From Pseudomonadota bacterium (GTDB lineage Bacteria; Pseudomonadota; Gammaproteobacteria; Burkholderiales; Burkholderiaceae_C), in NCBI GenBank assembly GCA_021805825.1, contig JAJZEC010000001.1, positions 1 through 64,000 on the forward strand: a stretch of 64,000 nt of DNA, written 5' to 3'. Shown one piece after another: positions 39,910 through 50,548 of the stretch (position 1 is the first letter of the stretch; every line of letters starts with the position of its first letter). The position numbers were made by a program, and so were the translations under genes. The notes beneath the pieces are model-generated. The model was given only the letters and a program-made list of their open reading frames with translations, ran no database searches and was not told the DNA's origin.

Positions 39910-40545
39910 TCAGCCGCGCGGATCCCGCGCGACCTCGAGCTGCGGCTGCAGGTGGGTGGCCAGCCGGCGTGCCGCCTGCTCGAGTTCGATGCCGAAATCG
40001 TCCACCCGGCCGCGGAAGTAGCGGTGGAACATCAGCGAGGGCACGGCGATGATGAGCCCGAAGGCGGTGTTGTACAGGGCCACCGAAATGCCATGTGCCA
40101 GCAGCAGGGGATTGCTGCTGCCCGCGGTCTGCGATCCGAAGATCTCGATCAGGCCGACCACCGTGCCCAGCAGTCCGAGCAGGGGCGCCGCGGAGGCCAC
40201 GGTGCCCAGCGCGTTCAGGTAGCGCTGCAGGCGGTGCATCACCGCACGGCCGGCATTCTCCATGTCCTCGCGCAGGCTTTCGGGGCTGGCATGCGGACGG
40301 CGCGCGGCGCGAAAGCCGGCTGCCAGCACGCTGCCCAGAGGGGAATTGCGTTCCAGCTTGTCGACGGTGTCGGGGGACGGCAGCGAGGCCGTGGACACGG
40401 CCAGCGCCTCGTCCAGCAGGCGCGGCGGCAGCACGCGCGCCCCGCGCAGGGAATTCAGCCGTTCCAGCACGATGGCCAGCGCCGTGATGGAGCACAGGAT
40501 CAGCGGCCAGATCGGCCAGCCGGCAGCTTCGACGATACTGAGCAA
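39910..40545 (-). CDS. exbB: ExbB/MotA/TolQ family proton channel
   Basis: 211 residues from a TTG start, chosen because MLSIVEAAGWPIWPLI matches the family N-terminus and no ATG lies in range; GGGG stands about nine bases upstream. Three membrane helices, with GTVASAAPLLGLLGTVVGLIE and VALYNTAFGLIIAVPSLMF lining the channel. It forms the pentameric stator with ExbD. It is the first gene of the exbB-exbD-lpxK-trm112-kdsB operon. Confidence 0.9.
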   Translation of the reverse strand: MLSIVEAAGWPIWPLILCSITALAIVLERLNSLRGARVLPPRLLDEALAVSTASLPSPDTVDKLERNSPLGSVLAAGFRAARRPHASPESLREDMENAGRAVMHRLQRYLNALGTVASAAPLLGLLGTVVGLIEIFGSQTAGSSNPLLLAHGISVALYNTAFGLIIAVPSLMFHRYFRGRVDDFGIELEQAARRLATHLQPQLEVARDPRG

Positions 40546-40744
40546 GATGGAAACCCCGTCCAGGACAATGCAGCGCTGGGATGATCGCGGCCGGCGCGCG
40601 CCGGCCGCCGACGATGGCGTGGATGGTACCGTGGGGCACCGGGCCCCGCCCACATCTCGGGCGTGGTTATCCCGGAAAACTGTGGATAACAATGTGGGCA
40701 AGCCGTCTCCCCCGCCCCGCGAACGGCCGCAAAGCTTGCGAGGA

Positions 40745-40773
40745 TTTTGTGTGACCAATTTTTGAACACAAAA
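40745..40773. promoter_or_regulatory. Inverted repeat in the AT-rich exbB-xseA divergent region
   Basis: TTTTGTGT, 13 bases, ACACAAAA. It lies in an island of AT-rich DNA (about 40740-40800) in otherwise very GC-rich sequence, between two divergent genes. It could be an operator for either side or the promoter region itself. Confidence 0.45.
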
Positions 40774-40836
40774 AAACATCGACAAAACATATGCTTGCAT
40801 CGAAAGTTCGGGCTGTGCGCGGACGCCACGCGGCAA

Positions 40837-42303
40837 ATGGCCGAAGGACTCGGTTTTGTGGACAGATCGTCCGCGGCGGCCCGCGCCGCCTGGCCGCGCG
40901 GGCCCTCTGTCGAAGCGGTGCCTGCCGTGGCTGAGGCCGTGACCTGGGGCGTGGCGGCCCTGCTGCGGGCGCTGGGTGACGCGCTGTGGGCTCGTTTCGG
41001 GGTGGTCACCGTGCAAGGGGAGATCAGCGGTTTCACGCGTGCCTCCAGCGGCCATTGCTACTTTGCGCTGCGCGAGGAAAGCGCGCAGCTGCGTTGCGTG
41101 ATGTTTCGCCAGCGCGCGTCCCTGGTGGATTTCCCGCTTCGTGATGGGCTGCGCGTCGAGGTGCGGGCCGAAATCGGGCTGTACGAGCCCCGCGGCGACC
41201 TGCAACTGCTGGTCGAGTCGCTGCGCCGGGCGGGCGAAGGCGAACGCATGGAGCAGTTCCTGCGCCTGAAGGAGCGCCTGCGCGCCGAAGGGCTGTTCGA
41301 GCCGCAGCGCAAGCGGGCGCTGCCGCAGCGGGTTCGCCGCGTGGGCATCATCACCTCGCCGCAGGCGGCCGCCTTGCGCGACGTGCTGGTCACGCTGCGA
41401 CGGCGCAGCCCGCAGGTGCGGGCCATCGTCTACCCGTCGAGCGTGCAGGGCGCGGCGGCGCCCGGAGAACTGGTGCGCGCGCTGCGCCTGGCCCAGCAGC
41501 GCGCCGAGGTCGACGTGCTGCTGCTGGTGCGTGGCGGCGGCTCCCTCGAGGATCTCTGGGCCTTCAACGACGAGGGCCTGGCGCGCGCGTTGGCGCAGTC
41601 GAGCATCCCGGTGATCAGTGGCGTCGGCCATGAGACCGACTTCACCATTGCGGACTTCGTCGCCGACCTGCGGGCAGCCACGCCCACCGCGGCGGCGCAG
41701 GCATGCGCTCCCCCCCGCGACGACTTGCTGGCCGATTGCGCGCGGCTGGGGCGCGCCATGCGCCATGCGCTGCAGGTGCGGCTGGCGCGCGAGCAGCAGC
41801 GCATGGACAGGCTGCAATTGCGCCTGCCGCCACCGGCGCGCACCTTGCGCGCTGCCGACGCGCGACTGCAGGAGCTGCGCGCGAGGCTGCGCCAGGCGCT
41901 GCGCGCCGCGCTGCAACAGCGCGCGCAGCGCCTGCTCGGCTGCAGCCAGCGCCTGGCTGCGCAGCCGCCGCAGAGCCTGCAACGCCATGCCGCGGCGCAC
42001 GATGCACTGGCGCGCCGGCTGCACCTGGCATGGCTGCTGGCGCACACGCGGCGGCAGCAGCAGTTGCAGACCCTGGGGGCGCGCTTGCGGGCGCTGGATC
42101 CCTCGGCCACCTTGCGTCGGGGCTACTGGCTGGCCTGGAACGAGGACGGCAGCCTGGTGGACGAGGCCCGAGCCCTGCGGAACGGCCAGCGCCTCGTGCT
42201 GGCCAGCGCGCAATCGGCGGCCAGCGTGCAGCTTCGCGCGGTGACCGAAGTGGAGCATCCGCTGCGCGCACCGCCGCGCACCCGCAACGGGGAATCTTCC
42301 TAG
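40837..42303 (+). CDS. xseA: Exodeoxyribonuclease VII large subunit
   Basis: 488 residues from the ATG at 40837 (MAEGLGFV); an upstream ATG at 40747 is in frame, but its extra residues are not family-like. OB-fold (FGVVTVQGEISGFTRASSGHCYFALRE), nuclease core with RVGIITSPQAAALRDVL, DVLLLVRGGGSLEDLWAFND and PVISGVGHETDFTIADFVAD, then a coiled-coil tail rich in Arg, Leu and Gln. It degrades single-stranded DNA with XseB in repair. It is divergent from exbB and followed by sodB. Confidence 0.93.
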   Translation: MAEGLGFVDRSSAAARAAWPRGPSVEAVPAVAEAVTWGVAALLRALGDALWARFGVVTVQGEISGFTRASSGHCYFALREESAQLRCVMFRQRASLVDFPLRDGLRVEVRAEIGLYEPRGDLQLLVESLRRAGEGERMEQFLRLKERLRAEGLFEPQRKRALPQRVRRVGIITSPQAAALRDVLVTLRRRSPQVRAIVYPSSVQGAAAPGELVRALRLAQQRAEVDVLLLVRGGGSLEDLWAFNDEGLARALAQSSIPVISGVGHETDFTIADFVADLRAATPTAAAQACAPPRDDLLADCARLGRAMRHALQVRLAREQQRMDRLQLRLPPPARTLRAADARLQELRARLRQALRAALQQRAQRLLGCSQRLAAQPPQSLQRHAAAHDALARRLHLAWLLAHTRRQQQLQTLGARLRALDPSATLRRGYWLAWNEDGSLVDEARALRNGQRLVLASAQSAASVQLRAVTEVEHPLRAPPRTRNGESS

Positions 42304-42405
42304 AATCGGCGGCATGCACGCGGCTGCGCATGCCGTCGCGCCGCGCGCACGCGGTTCGGCCCTGCGGCCCCGACCCCTGCGGGCCGGGGCCGCAACCTCG
42401 AAGCT

Positions 42406-42429
42406 CCAACCCCAACCCCAACCCCAACC
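42406..42429 (+). repeat. Short tandem CCAACC repeat upstream of sodB
   Basis: Four hexamer units directly ahead of the sodB ribosome binding site, flanked on both sides by AACCTCGAA (about 42394 and 42426). It may change length by slippage and so alter the sodB leader. Confidence 0.6.
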
Positions 42430-42444
42430 TCGAAAGGCTGCCCG

Positions 42445-43029
42445 ATGCAACATGTCCTTCCCGCCTTGCCCTTCGCTGCGGACGCGCTGGCGCCCCACAT
42501 GTCGCGTGAAACCCTGGAGTTCCACCATGGCAAGCACCACCAGGCCTACGTGACGAATCTGAACAACCTGATCAAGGGCTCCGAATACGAGAATCTGTCG
42601 CTGGAGGACATCATCCGCAAGGCCCCGGCGGGCGGCGTGTTCAACAATGCCGCGCAGGTCTGGAACCATTCCTTCTTCTGGAATTGCCTCAGCCCCGAGG
42701 GCGGCGGCGAGCCGAGCGGGTCGCTGCGCGCGAAGATCGAGGCCAGGTGGTCGAGCGTGGCTGCCTTCAAGGAGTCCTTCCACAAGTCCGCCGTGGGCAA
42801 CTTCGGCTCCGGCTGGACCTGGCTGGTGCAGAAGTCGGACGGTTCGCTGGACATCGTCAACACCAGCAACGCCGGCACCCCGCTGAGCAGTGGAGAGCAG
42901 GCGCTGCTGGCGGTCGATGTCTGGGAGCACGCCTACTACATCGACTACCGCAATCGCCGTCCCGATTTCGTCAGCACCTTCCTGGACAAGCTGGTGAACT
43001 GGAAGTTCGCGCAGTCGCAACTGCGCTGA
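42445..43029 (+). CDS. sodB: Superoxide dismutase [Fe]
   Basis: 194 residues, the standard size. Metal ligands are visible: His in FHHGKHHQAYV, His in WNHSFFWNCL, and the Asp and His in VDVWEHAYYIDYRN. The NNAAQVWNHSFFW segment and GSGWTWLV are typical of iron SODs. It removes superoxide in the cytoplasm. AAAGG stands seven bases before the ATG. The leader carries the hexamer repeat. Confidence 0.96.
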   Translation: MQHVLPALPFAADALAPHMSRETLEFHHGKHHQAYVTNLNNLIKGSEYENLSLEDIIRKAPAGGVFNNAAQVWNHSFFWNCLSPEGGGEPSGSLRAKIEARWSSVAAFKESFHKSAVGNFGSGWTWLVQKSDGSLDIVNTSNAGTPLSSGEQALLAVDVWEHAYYIDYRNRRPDFVSTFLDKLVNWKFAQSQLR

Positions 43030-43048
43030 GCCTGGGGCGCAGGCTCAG
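43026..43048. terminator. Bidirectional hairpin at convergent stops
   Basis: CTGAGCCTG, loop of five, CAGGCTCAG. The stem includes the sodB stop codon and the stop of the DUF192 gene on the other strand. There is no long T run, so termination is probable but weak. Confidence 0.5.
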
Positions 43049-43518
43049 TTGCGCGCCGGCAGCCCGCGCACGCGGGCCCCGGCGCGCACCGCGTGGGCCG
43101 CGAACCAGCCCCGCGGCACCTCCAGCGCATAGGCCACCGGGCCCGCGGAACAGTGCGCATCGAGGCTCAGGGGCCGCATGTCGGCCATGCCGCGAATGGT
43201 TCCGTCGGCCGCGACGAAGGCCACGCTGAGCGGGATGTAGGTGTTCTTCATCCACATGCACACCGGCTGGCTGTGGCGGAACACGAACAGCATTCCCCGA
43301 CCGTCCGGCAGGCCGCGACGTTCCATCAATCCGAACTCGCGCTGCGGTGCCGTGCGCGCGACCTCGGCGCGCAAGGCCTGCCCGCCGACCCGCAGGTTCA
43401 CTTCGGGCAGCCTGGCTGCCGCGGCGCCCAGCGGGAAGAGCAACACCACGGCAAGGGATCGCGCCGCGTGGACGGCGAACGAGCGCAGGGGTGGGCGCAG
43501 GATGGTACGCAGCAACAT
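43045..43518 (-). CDS. DUF192 family secreted protein
   Basis: 157 residues. An N-terminal signal sequence (ending LGAAAARLPE) precedes a DUF192 domain: EVARTAPQREFGLMERRGLP, GMLFVFRHSQPVCMWMKNTYIPLSVAFVAADG and ALEVPRGWFAAHAV. The fold is a small beta barrel of unknown role, often in the periplasm. The start is chosen for its signal peptide; the ribosome site is poor. It is preceded by the terminator of the His/Lys-rich gene. Confidence 0.82.
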   Translation of the reverse strand: MLLRTILRPPLRSFAVHAARSLAVVLLFPLGAAAARLPEVNLRVGGQALRAEVARTAPQREFGLMERRGLPDGRGMLFVFRHSQPVCMWMKNTYIPLSVAFVAADGTIRGMADMRPLSLDAHCSAGPVAYALEVPRGWFAAHAVRAGARVRGLPARN

Positions 43519-43555
43519 GGCGGGCAAGGGCCGAGGAAACGCGTCGGGAGCAGGC

Positions 43556-43581
43556 GAAAAAAAGGCGCCCTGGGGCGCCTT
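43556..43581 (-). terminator. Strong rho-independent terminator
   Basis: On the minus strand AAGGCGCCC-CA-GGGCGCCTT followed by a run of T. It ends the transcript of the His/Lys-rich peptide gene. Confidence 0.88.
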
Positions 43582-43636
43582 GGGGCCATGCGCGCGGCAA
43601 GCCGCCCACATGGCCCGTACGAGCCGCCGAAGAACT

Positions 43637-43807
43637 TTACTTCTTCGCGACCTTCTTGGCCATCGCGTGGTGCTTGACGACCTTGTGGTGCTTGACCATC
43701 TTGTGATGCACGGGCTTCTTGGCGTGGTGCACGGCCGGGGTGGCGGCCTGGGCGAGGGTGGCGGTGGCGAAGAACAGAGCGAACACGGCGGCAATGATCG
43801 TTTTCAT
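43637..43807 (-). CDS. Small secreted His/Lys-rich peptide
   Basis: 56 residues, too short for common gene callers. It has a clear signal peptide (MKTIIAAVFALFFATATLAQ-AA) followed by a mature part made almost only of His, Lys, Val, Met and Ala, with repeating KHHK/VHHK units (PVHHKMVKHHK, VVKHHAMAKK). AAAGG precedes the ATG, and a strong terminator follows. The composition suggests metal binding or acid/membrane interaction, as in acid-shock-like peptides; this is inference. Confidence 0.85.
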   Translation of the reverse strand: MKTIIAAVFALFFATATLAQAATPAVHHAKKPVHHKMVKHHKVVKHHAMAKKVAKK

Positions 43808-43941
43808 GACTGCGAACCTTTCGAGGGAAAAAAGATCGATCCATTGTGGATCACAGCCCTAACGCGGCCAGGGGAAATCCGGTTGACATCCGCCGCAGCG
43901 CGCGCGCCGTCATCGGACGCCGCGGGCCTCGGCCCGGTGTC

Positions 43942-43967
43942 TTGATCCAAGTCTTCTGTCTTATAAA
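43942..43967 (+). promoter_or_regulatory. Candidate icd promoter region
   Basis: TATAAA (43962-43967) with TTGATC (43942-43947) upstream at a short 14-base spacing. AAGTCTT and AAGACTT form an inverted repeat around the -10, which may be an operator. The start of icd is about 60 bases downstream. Confidence 0.35.
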
Positions 43968-44028
43968 AGACTTCGCGAAGGCAGGCCCGGCAGGGCTAGA
44001 ATCCGCGCATCTTCCTCCGGAGCGATCC

Positions 44029-45282
<1,254 letters not shown>

Positions 45283-45516
45283 GCCCTCCTGCGGCCGGGC
45301 CCTGCCCGCGTCGCCCGCCGTGCCCTCGGGCACGGCACGCCCCGGCCGGCGGCCGGGGCCGCCCCCGACCCGGCGCGCCGTCGGCGCGCTGTTTGCGCGG
45401 GGGCAATACGGCGTGTCGCCGGATGCCGGCGACGACACGGATCGCGGACTTTGTCCGACAATGCGGGCGTGGCCGCGGTGGCGGCGCGAACGTGCGTCCG
45501 ATCCTAGAATCCTGAC

Positions 45517-45846
45517 ATGTCCAAACCCCGCAGAGTTCCCGGTTCGAACCCCGGTTCGGCGGCGGTGGTCGAGCGCCAGGAGCGAAGGCTCAAGCCTCCC
45601 CCGCTGTTCCAGGTCGTGATGTTGAACGACGATTTCACACCGATGGAGTTCGTGGTGCTGGTGATCCAGCAGTACTTCTCGAAGGACTTCGAAACGGCAA
45701 CCCAGATTATGCTGAGGGTGCATCAGCATGGCAGGGGAGTCTGCGGGGTGTATGCGAAGGACGTTGCCGCGACCAAGGTCGAACAGGTCATGGCGGCAGC
45801 GCGTCAGGCCGGCCATCCGCTGCAATGCGTGATGGAGGCCGTCTAG
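45517..45846 (+). CDS. clpS: ATP-dependent Clp protease adaptor ClpS
   Basis: 109 residues. It delivers N-degron substrates to ClpAP. The core begins [29 protein letters not shown] forms the N-degron pocket, and [19 protein letters not shown] follows. A 30-residue flexible N-terminus docks on ClpA. Ten bases separate it from clpA. Confidence 0.96.
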   Translation: MSKPRRVPGSNPGSAAVVERQERRLKPPPLFQVVMLNDDFTPMEFVVLVIQQYFSKDFETATQIMLRVHQHGRGVCGVYAKDVAATKVEQVMAAARQAGHPLQCVMEAV

Positions 45847-45855
45847 GAGAGTGTC

Positions 45856-48153
45856 ATGATCGCCCAAGAATTGGAAGTCAGCCTGCACATGGCCTTTGTC
45901 GAGGCCCGGCAGCAGAGGCACGAGTTCATCACCGTCGAGCACCTGCTGCTCGCGCTGCTGGACAACCCCTCGGCCGCCGAGGTGCTGCGCGCCTGCTCGG
46001 CCAATCTGGATGATCTGCGCAAGAGCCTGAGCAACTTCGTGAAGGACAACACCCCGGTGGTGCCCGGAACCGACGAGGTCGACACGCAGCCGACGCTGGG
46101 TTTCCAGCGCGTCATCCAGCGCGCGATCATGCACGTGCAGTCGTCGAGCAACGGCAAGAAGGAGGTCACCGGGGCGAACGTGCTGGTGGCGATCTTCAGC
46201 GAGAAGGATTCGCACGCCGTCTACTACCTGCACCAGCAGGGAGTGACCCGCCTGGACGTGGTCAATTACCTCTCGCACGGCATCCGCAAGAACGACCCGC
46301 TGGAGCCGGCCAAGCCGGCCGCCGCGGCTCCGACCGGCGAGGAGGAGGAACGCGAGGGCAAGGAAACCCCGCTCGACCAGTTCACCCAGAACCTGAATCA
46401 GTTGGCCCGCGACGGCCGCATCGATCCGCTGATCGGCCGCGAGGCCGAGGTCGAGCGGGTGATCCAGGTGCTGTGCCGCCGGCGCAAGAACAACCCGTTG
46501 CTGGTCGGCGAGGCCGGGGTGGGCAAGACCGCCATCGCCGAGGGGCTGGCATGGCGGATCGTGCAGGGGCAGGTGCCGTCCGTGCTCGAGGGCGGCATGG
46601 TGTTTTCGCTGGACATGGGAGCGCTGCTCGCCGGAACCAAGTACCGGGGTGATTTCGAGCAGAGGATCAAGGCGGTGATCAAGCAGATCCGCGAGATGCC
46701 CCATGCGATCCTGTTCATCGACGAAATCCACACCCTGATCGGCGCCGGCGCGGCGTCGGGCGGAACGCTGGATGCATCGAACCTGCTCAAGCCGGCGCTG
46801 ACCTCCGGGCAGCTGCGCTGCATCGGCGCGACCACCTTCACCGAGTACCGGGGCATCTTCGAGAAGGACGCCGCGCTGTCGCGTCGCTTCCAGAAGATCG
46901 ACGTCGTGGAGCCCAGCGTCGAGCAGACGGTGGAGATCCTCAAGGGCCTGAAGTCGCGCTTCGAGGAGCACCACGGCGTCAAGTACGGTGCCGGGGCGCT
47001 GACGGCGGCGGCCGAGCTGTCGGCCAAGTACATCAACGACCGCCACCTGCCCGACAAGGCGATCGACGTCATCGACGAGGCCGGCGCCGCGCAGCGCGTG
47101 CTGCCCAAGAGCCGACAGAAGAAGACCATCGGCAAGGGCGAGATCGAGGACATCGTGTCCAAGATCGCCCGCGTGCCGGTGCACAGCGTGACCTCCGACG
47201 ACCGCTCGAAGTTGCGCAACCTGGAGCGCGACCTGAAGAACGTGGTGTTCGGCCAGGAGGAAGCCATCGGCGCACTCGCGGCGGCGATCAAGATGACCCG
47301 ATCGGGGTTGGGCAAGCCCGACAAGCCGATCGGCTCCTTCCTGTTCAGCGGTCCGACCGGAGTCGGCAAGACCGAGGTTGCGCGCCAGCTGGCCTACGTG
47401 CTGGGCATCGAGCTCGTGCGCTTCGACATGTCGGAATACATGGAGCGCCACACGGTGTCACGTCTGATCGGCGCGCCTCCGGGCTACGTCGGCTTCGACC
47501 AGGGCGGGCTGCTGACCGAGGCGATCAGCAAGCGTCCGCACGCGGTGCTGCTGCTCGACGAGATCGAGAAGGCGCATCCCGACGTGTTCAACGTGCTGCT
47601 GCAGGTGATGGACAACGGCACGCTGACCGACAACAACGGGCGCAAGGCGGATTTCCGCAACGTGATCCTGATCATGACCACCAACGCCGGCGCCGAGGCC
47701 ATGCAGAAGGGGGCGATGGGTTTCACCTCGAGGCGCGAACGCGGCGACGAGATGGTCGACATCAAGCGCATGTTCTCGCCGGAATTCCGCAACCGTCTGG
47801 ACGCGATCATCCACTTCCGCGCGCTCGACCAGGCGATCATCCTGCGCGTGGTCGACAAGTTCCTGCTGCAACTGGAGTCGCAGCTGGCCGAGAAGCGGGT
47901 CGAGGCCACCTTCACCGATGGACTGCGCAAGCACCTGGCGCAGGCCGGCTTCGACCCCCTGATGGGCGCGCGGCCGATGCAGCGCCTGATCCAGGACACC
48001 ATCCGCCGGGCGCTGGCCGACGAACTGCTGTTCGGACGTCTGGTCGACGGCGGACGGGTGACGGTCGACGTCGACGAGAAGGGCGAGGTGCGCCTGGACA
48101 TCGCCGAGCCAGAGCCCAAGCCGCGGCGGCGCGAGGCCGAGGTCGCCCCCTGA
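45856..48153 (+). CDS. clpA: ATP-dependent Clp protease ATP-binding subunit ClpA
   Basis: 765 residues. Clp N domain (1-145), AAA1 with Walker [16 protein letters not shown] and Walker [18 protein letters not shown]2 with [15 protein letters not shown] and [20 protein letters not shown], and the C-terminal D2-small domain. It unfolds substrates for ClpP. AGGAG six bases before the ATG; cotranscribed with clpS. The C-terminus carries an acidic/Lys/Arg tail. Confidence 0.97.
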   Translation: MIAQELEVSLHMAFVEARQQRHEFITVEHLLLALLDNPSAAEVLRACSANLDDLRKSLSNFVKDNTPVVPGTDEVDTQPTLGFQRVIQRAIMHVQSSSNGKKEVTGANVLVAIFSEKDSHAVYYLHQQGVTRLDVVNYLSHGIRKNDPLEPAKPAAAAPTGEEEEREGKETPLDQFTQNLNQLARDGRIDPLIGREAEVERVIQVLCRRRKNNPLLVGEAGVGKTAIAEGLAWRIVQGQVPSVLEGGMVFSLDMGALLAGTKYRGDFEQRIKAVIKQIREMPHAILFIDEIHTLIGAGAASGGTLDASNLLKPALTSGQLRCIGATTFTEYRGIFEKDAALSRRFQKIDVVEPSVEQTVEILKGLKSRFEEHHGVKYGAGALTAAAELSAKYINDRHLPDKAIDVIDEAGAAQRVLPKSRQKKTIGKGEIEDIVSKIARVPVHSVTSDDRSKLRNLERDLKNVVFGQEEAIGALAAAIKMTRSGLGKPDKPIGSFLFSGPTGVGKTEVARQLAYVLGIELVRFDMSEYMERHTVSRLIGAPPGYVGFDQGGLLTEAISKRPHAVLLLDEIEKAHPDVFNVLLQVMDNGTLTDNNGRKADFRNVILIMTTNAGAEAMQKGAMGFTSRRERGDEMVDIKRMFSPEFRNRLDAIIHFRALDQAIILRVVDKFLLQLESQLAEKRVEATFTDGLRKHLAQAGFDPLMGARPMQRLIQDTIRRALADELLFGRLVDGGRVTVDVDEKGEVRLDIAEPEPKPRRREAEVAP

Positions 48154-48306
48154 GCGTGGTTCCTGAGGTTGCTCCTGGAAGCCGCGCGGCCAGGGGCGGC
48201 CTGGCTGATGCCCGCATAGCCGGGCGTGAGTCCTTCCTGAAAGCTGCGCGCCGCGGCCGCGCGTAGCCCGCTTGCGCCGCGGCCCGCCGCCGTACACTCT
48301 TCCGTC

Positions 48307-49110
48307 ATGCTCATCCATCCCGACTTCAACCCCATCGCCTTCCACGTGGGGCCGCTGGAAGTCCACTGGTACGGAATCATGTACCTGCTGGGCTTCATCA
48401 CCTTCTGGCTGCTCGCGCGCCGGCGCCTGAAGGATGCTCCCTACGCGAGCTACGGCTGGACCACCCGCGATGTCGAGGACATGCTGTTCGGCGGTGTGCT
48501 GGGGGTCATTCTCGGCGGCCGCCTGGGCTACGTGCTGTTCTACCAGCCGGGCTTCTACTTCCACCACCCGGCGCAGATCGTCGCGGTGTGGGACGGTGGC
48601 ATGTCCTTCCACGGCGGGCTGCTGGGCGTGCTGGTCGCGGCCTGGTGGTTTGCCCGCAAGCGCCGCGTCGGCTGGCTGGAACTGGTGGACTTCATCGCCC
48701 CGATGATTCCTCCGGGGATCGCCTTCGGTCGCATGGGCAACTTCATCAACGGCGAGCTCTGGGGACGTCCGGCGCCCGCGTGGTGGCCGGGGGCGATGGT
48801 CTACCCGGAATCCGGGTCTCTGGTTCCGCGCTACCCCTCGGAACTGTATGAGCTGACCCTCGAAGGCGTCCTGCTGTTCGCGCTGCTCTGGTGGCTGCGC
48901 GCCAAGCCGCGGCCGCGGGGATTCATTGCCGGCTGGTTCGCCCTCGGCTACGGCGTGGCGCGCTTCACGGCCGAATTCTTCCGCCAGCCCGATGCCTTCC
49001 TCGGCTACCTGTGGTTCGGCGCGACGATGGGGCAGCTGCTGTCGATTCCGCTGATCATTCTGGGCATCGGGCTGATCATCTGGTCGCGTCGCCAGCCGCT
49101 GCCGAGCTGA
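48307..49110 (+). CDS. lgt: Prolipoprotein diacylglyceryl transferase
   Basis: 267 residues, seven membrane helices. It transfers diacylglycerol from phosphatidylglycerol to the lipobox Cys of prolipoproteins. It contains VHWYGIMYLLGF, the Lgt signature GRMGNFINGELWGRP and YPSELYELTLEG. About 150 bases without a gene separate it from clpA. Its last 35 bases overlap the convergent PIN gene. Confidence 0.96.
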   Translation: MLIHPDFNPIAFHVGPLEVHWYGIMYLLGFITFWLLARRRLKDAPYASYGWTTRDVEDMLFGGVLGVILGGRLGYVLFYQPGFYFHHPAQIVAVWDGGMSFHGGLLGVLVAAWWFARKRRVGWLELVDFIAPMIPPGIAFGRMGNFINGELWGRPAPAWWPGAMVYPESGSLVPRYPSELYELTLEGVLLFALLWWLRAKPRPRGFIAGWFALGYGVARFTAEFFRQPDAFLGYLWFGATMGQLLSIPLIILGIGLIIWSRRQPLPS

Positions 49111-49561
49111 GCAGCGCGGCCCGCAGCTGCCGCGGGCTCAGGATGCGCAGGCCGCTGCCTGCGGCCACCCCGGCCAGCGACAGCAGCGCCTTGTCGCGGC
49201 TGAGGAGGCAGCCGGGCGCGAGCTGCGCGGCGAGATCGAGGAACATCTGGTCGTCTGGATCCGCGCAGACCCAGGCGCAGCGCGCGGCCGGCTGCAGCAG
49301 CCTGCCATGGACCGCGCAGGCCGCGGCCACGCGCTGACGCAGCGCCTGGGGGGAGGCGCCGCTTCGGCGCAGCACGCCGTCACGCCCGACCACCTCGTCG
49401 ATCTCCTCGCGCATCGGCGTGGTGTAGGCCCAGCAGGCGCGCCCCGCGCGCAGCCAGTCGGCGGGTGTGCGCATCTGCGGGTCGTCGAACACCAGCCAGT
49501 CGAGCACCACGTTGGTGTCGAGCACCCAGGGTTCGGCGGCCTGTGGCATCGGCCGGCTCAT
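49076..49561 (-). CDS. PIN-domain protein
   Basis: 161 residues. PIN nuclease fold with WVLDTNVVLDWLV at the start (first Asp), REEIDEVVGRDGVLRR (second acid), CADPDDQMFLDLAAQL (third and fourth acids) and LLSRDKALLSLA. The acids expected for Mg-dependent RNA cleavage are present. In many betaproteobacteria the lone gene is a putative toxin relative without an adjacent antitoxin; none is visible here. It overlaps lgt by 35 bases. The function is not proven. Confidence 0.87.
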   Translation of the reverse strand: MSRPMPQAAEPWVLDTNVVLDWLVFDDPQMRTPADWLRAGRACWAYTTPMREEIDEVVGRDGVLRRSGASPQALRQRVAAACAVHGRLLQPAARCAWVCADPDDQMFLDLAAQLAPGCLLSRDKALLSLAGVAAGSGLRILSPRQLRAALLSSAAAGDATR

Positions 49562-49595
49562 CGGGGCGCGCGGGCCGTCGGCGTTCGCTCGAGGC

Positions 49596-50435
49596 TCAGC
49601 CCCGAAGCCATCCCACCTGCAGCGCGCCCTTGTACAGCATGTACATGGCCAGGCTCAGCAGAACCAGCGAGAACACCCGCTGCAGCAGGTGTACCGGGAG
49701 GCGGTGGGTCAGGCTCGCGCCCAGCGGAGCCGACAGCACGCTGGTCACCGAGCAGGCCAGCAGCGCCGGCACGTAGACATAGCCCATCGAGTAGGCCGGC
49801 AGGCCTTGCGCGCCCAGTCCGGCCGTCACATAGCCGAGCAGTCCGCCGATGGCGATCAGCAGCCCGGTGGCCGCGCTGGTGCCCACGGCGCTGCGCATCG
49901 GCACCCCGCGCCAGCGCAGGAACGGCACCGTCAGGAAACCCCCGCCGGCGCCGAGCATCGACGACAGCGCACCGATGCCACCGCCGGCGGCCAGCACCAG
50001 CGCGGGCCGCGGAAGGCCCCGCTCGGCGACCTGCGGGCTGTCCGGCCGGGCGCCGTGGAACATGCGCAGTGCCGACAGGCTGACGAAGCCGCCGAAGAAG
50101 ATCGCCAGCCACCCCGAATGCAGATGGCTGGCCAGGTGGGCGCCGACGAAGGTGCCCACGAGGGCGCCCAATCCCAGCCAGCGCACGATGCCCCAGCGCA
50201 CCGCGCCGCGGCTGTGGTGCATGCGCACGCTCGACGAGGCAGTGAACACGATGGTGGTCAGCGACGTGGCGATGGCCATGTGCACCACCAGTTCCGGGGG
50301 AAAGTGCTGGTGGGTGAACATGAAGGTCAGGAAGGGCACCAGCAGCATGCCGCCACCCAATCCCAGCATGCCCGCGAAGCATCCAGTGAAGGTTCCCAAC
50401 AGCATCAGTTCGGCGACAAAGGCGAGCGGCAGCAT
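49596..50435 (-). CDS. TauE/SafE-family sulfite/organic anion permease
   Basis: 279 residues with about eight membrane helices and two family repeats: GCFAGMLGLGGGMLLVPFL and ALSSMLGAGGGFLTVPFLRW. TauE/SafE members export sulfite, sulfoacetate or similar anions. The start at 50435 (MLPLAFVAELML) places the first helix at the N-terminus; an ATG at 50471 is possible. It replaces the 5-formyl-THF cyclo-ligase gene that follows 6S RNA in many proteobacteria. Confidence 0.88.
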   Translation of the reverse strand: MLPLAFVAELMLLGTFTGCFAGMLGLGGGMLLVPFLTFMFTHQHFPPELVVHMAIATSLTTIVFTASSSVRMHHSRGAVRWGIVRWLGLGALVGTFVGAHLASHLHSGWLAIFFGGFVSLSALRMFHGARPDSPQVAERGLPRPALVLAAGGGIGALSSMLGAGGGFLTVPFLRWRGVPMRSAVGTSAATGLLIAIGGLLGYVTAGLGAQGLPAYSMGYVYVPALLACSVTSVLSAPLGASLTHRLPVHLLQRVFSLVLLSLAMYMLYKGALQVGWLRG

Positions 50436-50548
50436 GGCGTCGAGGGTCGGAGCCCGGAGGGCCGGGAACATGGTGTCCGGGGATGCGCGAGGCCGCATCG
50501 CCGGAAGGCGTCGCGCGGCGCGCAGCGCCGTCGCCGGAGTGCGGGGGA

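Noticed and set aside
39910-43020. Very long minus-strand reading frame across xseA and sodB
   Set aside because: Only its last 636 bases (exbB) look like protein. The rest is antisense to real genes and has shadow-type composition.
49076-49561. Toxin-antitoxin pair around the PIN gene
   Set aside because: No small antitoxin gene precedes or overlaps it; the next upstream gene on the same strand is a permease.
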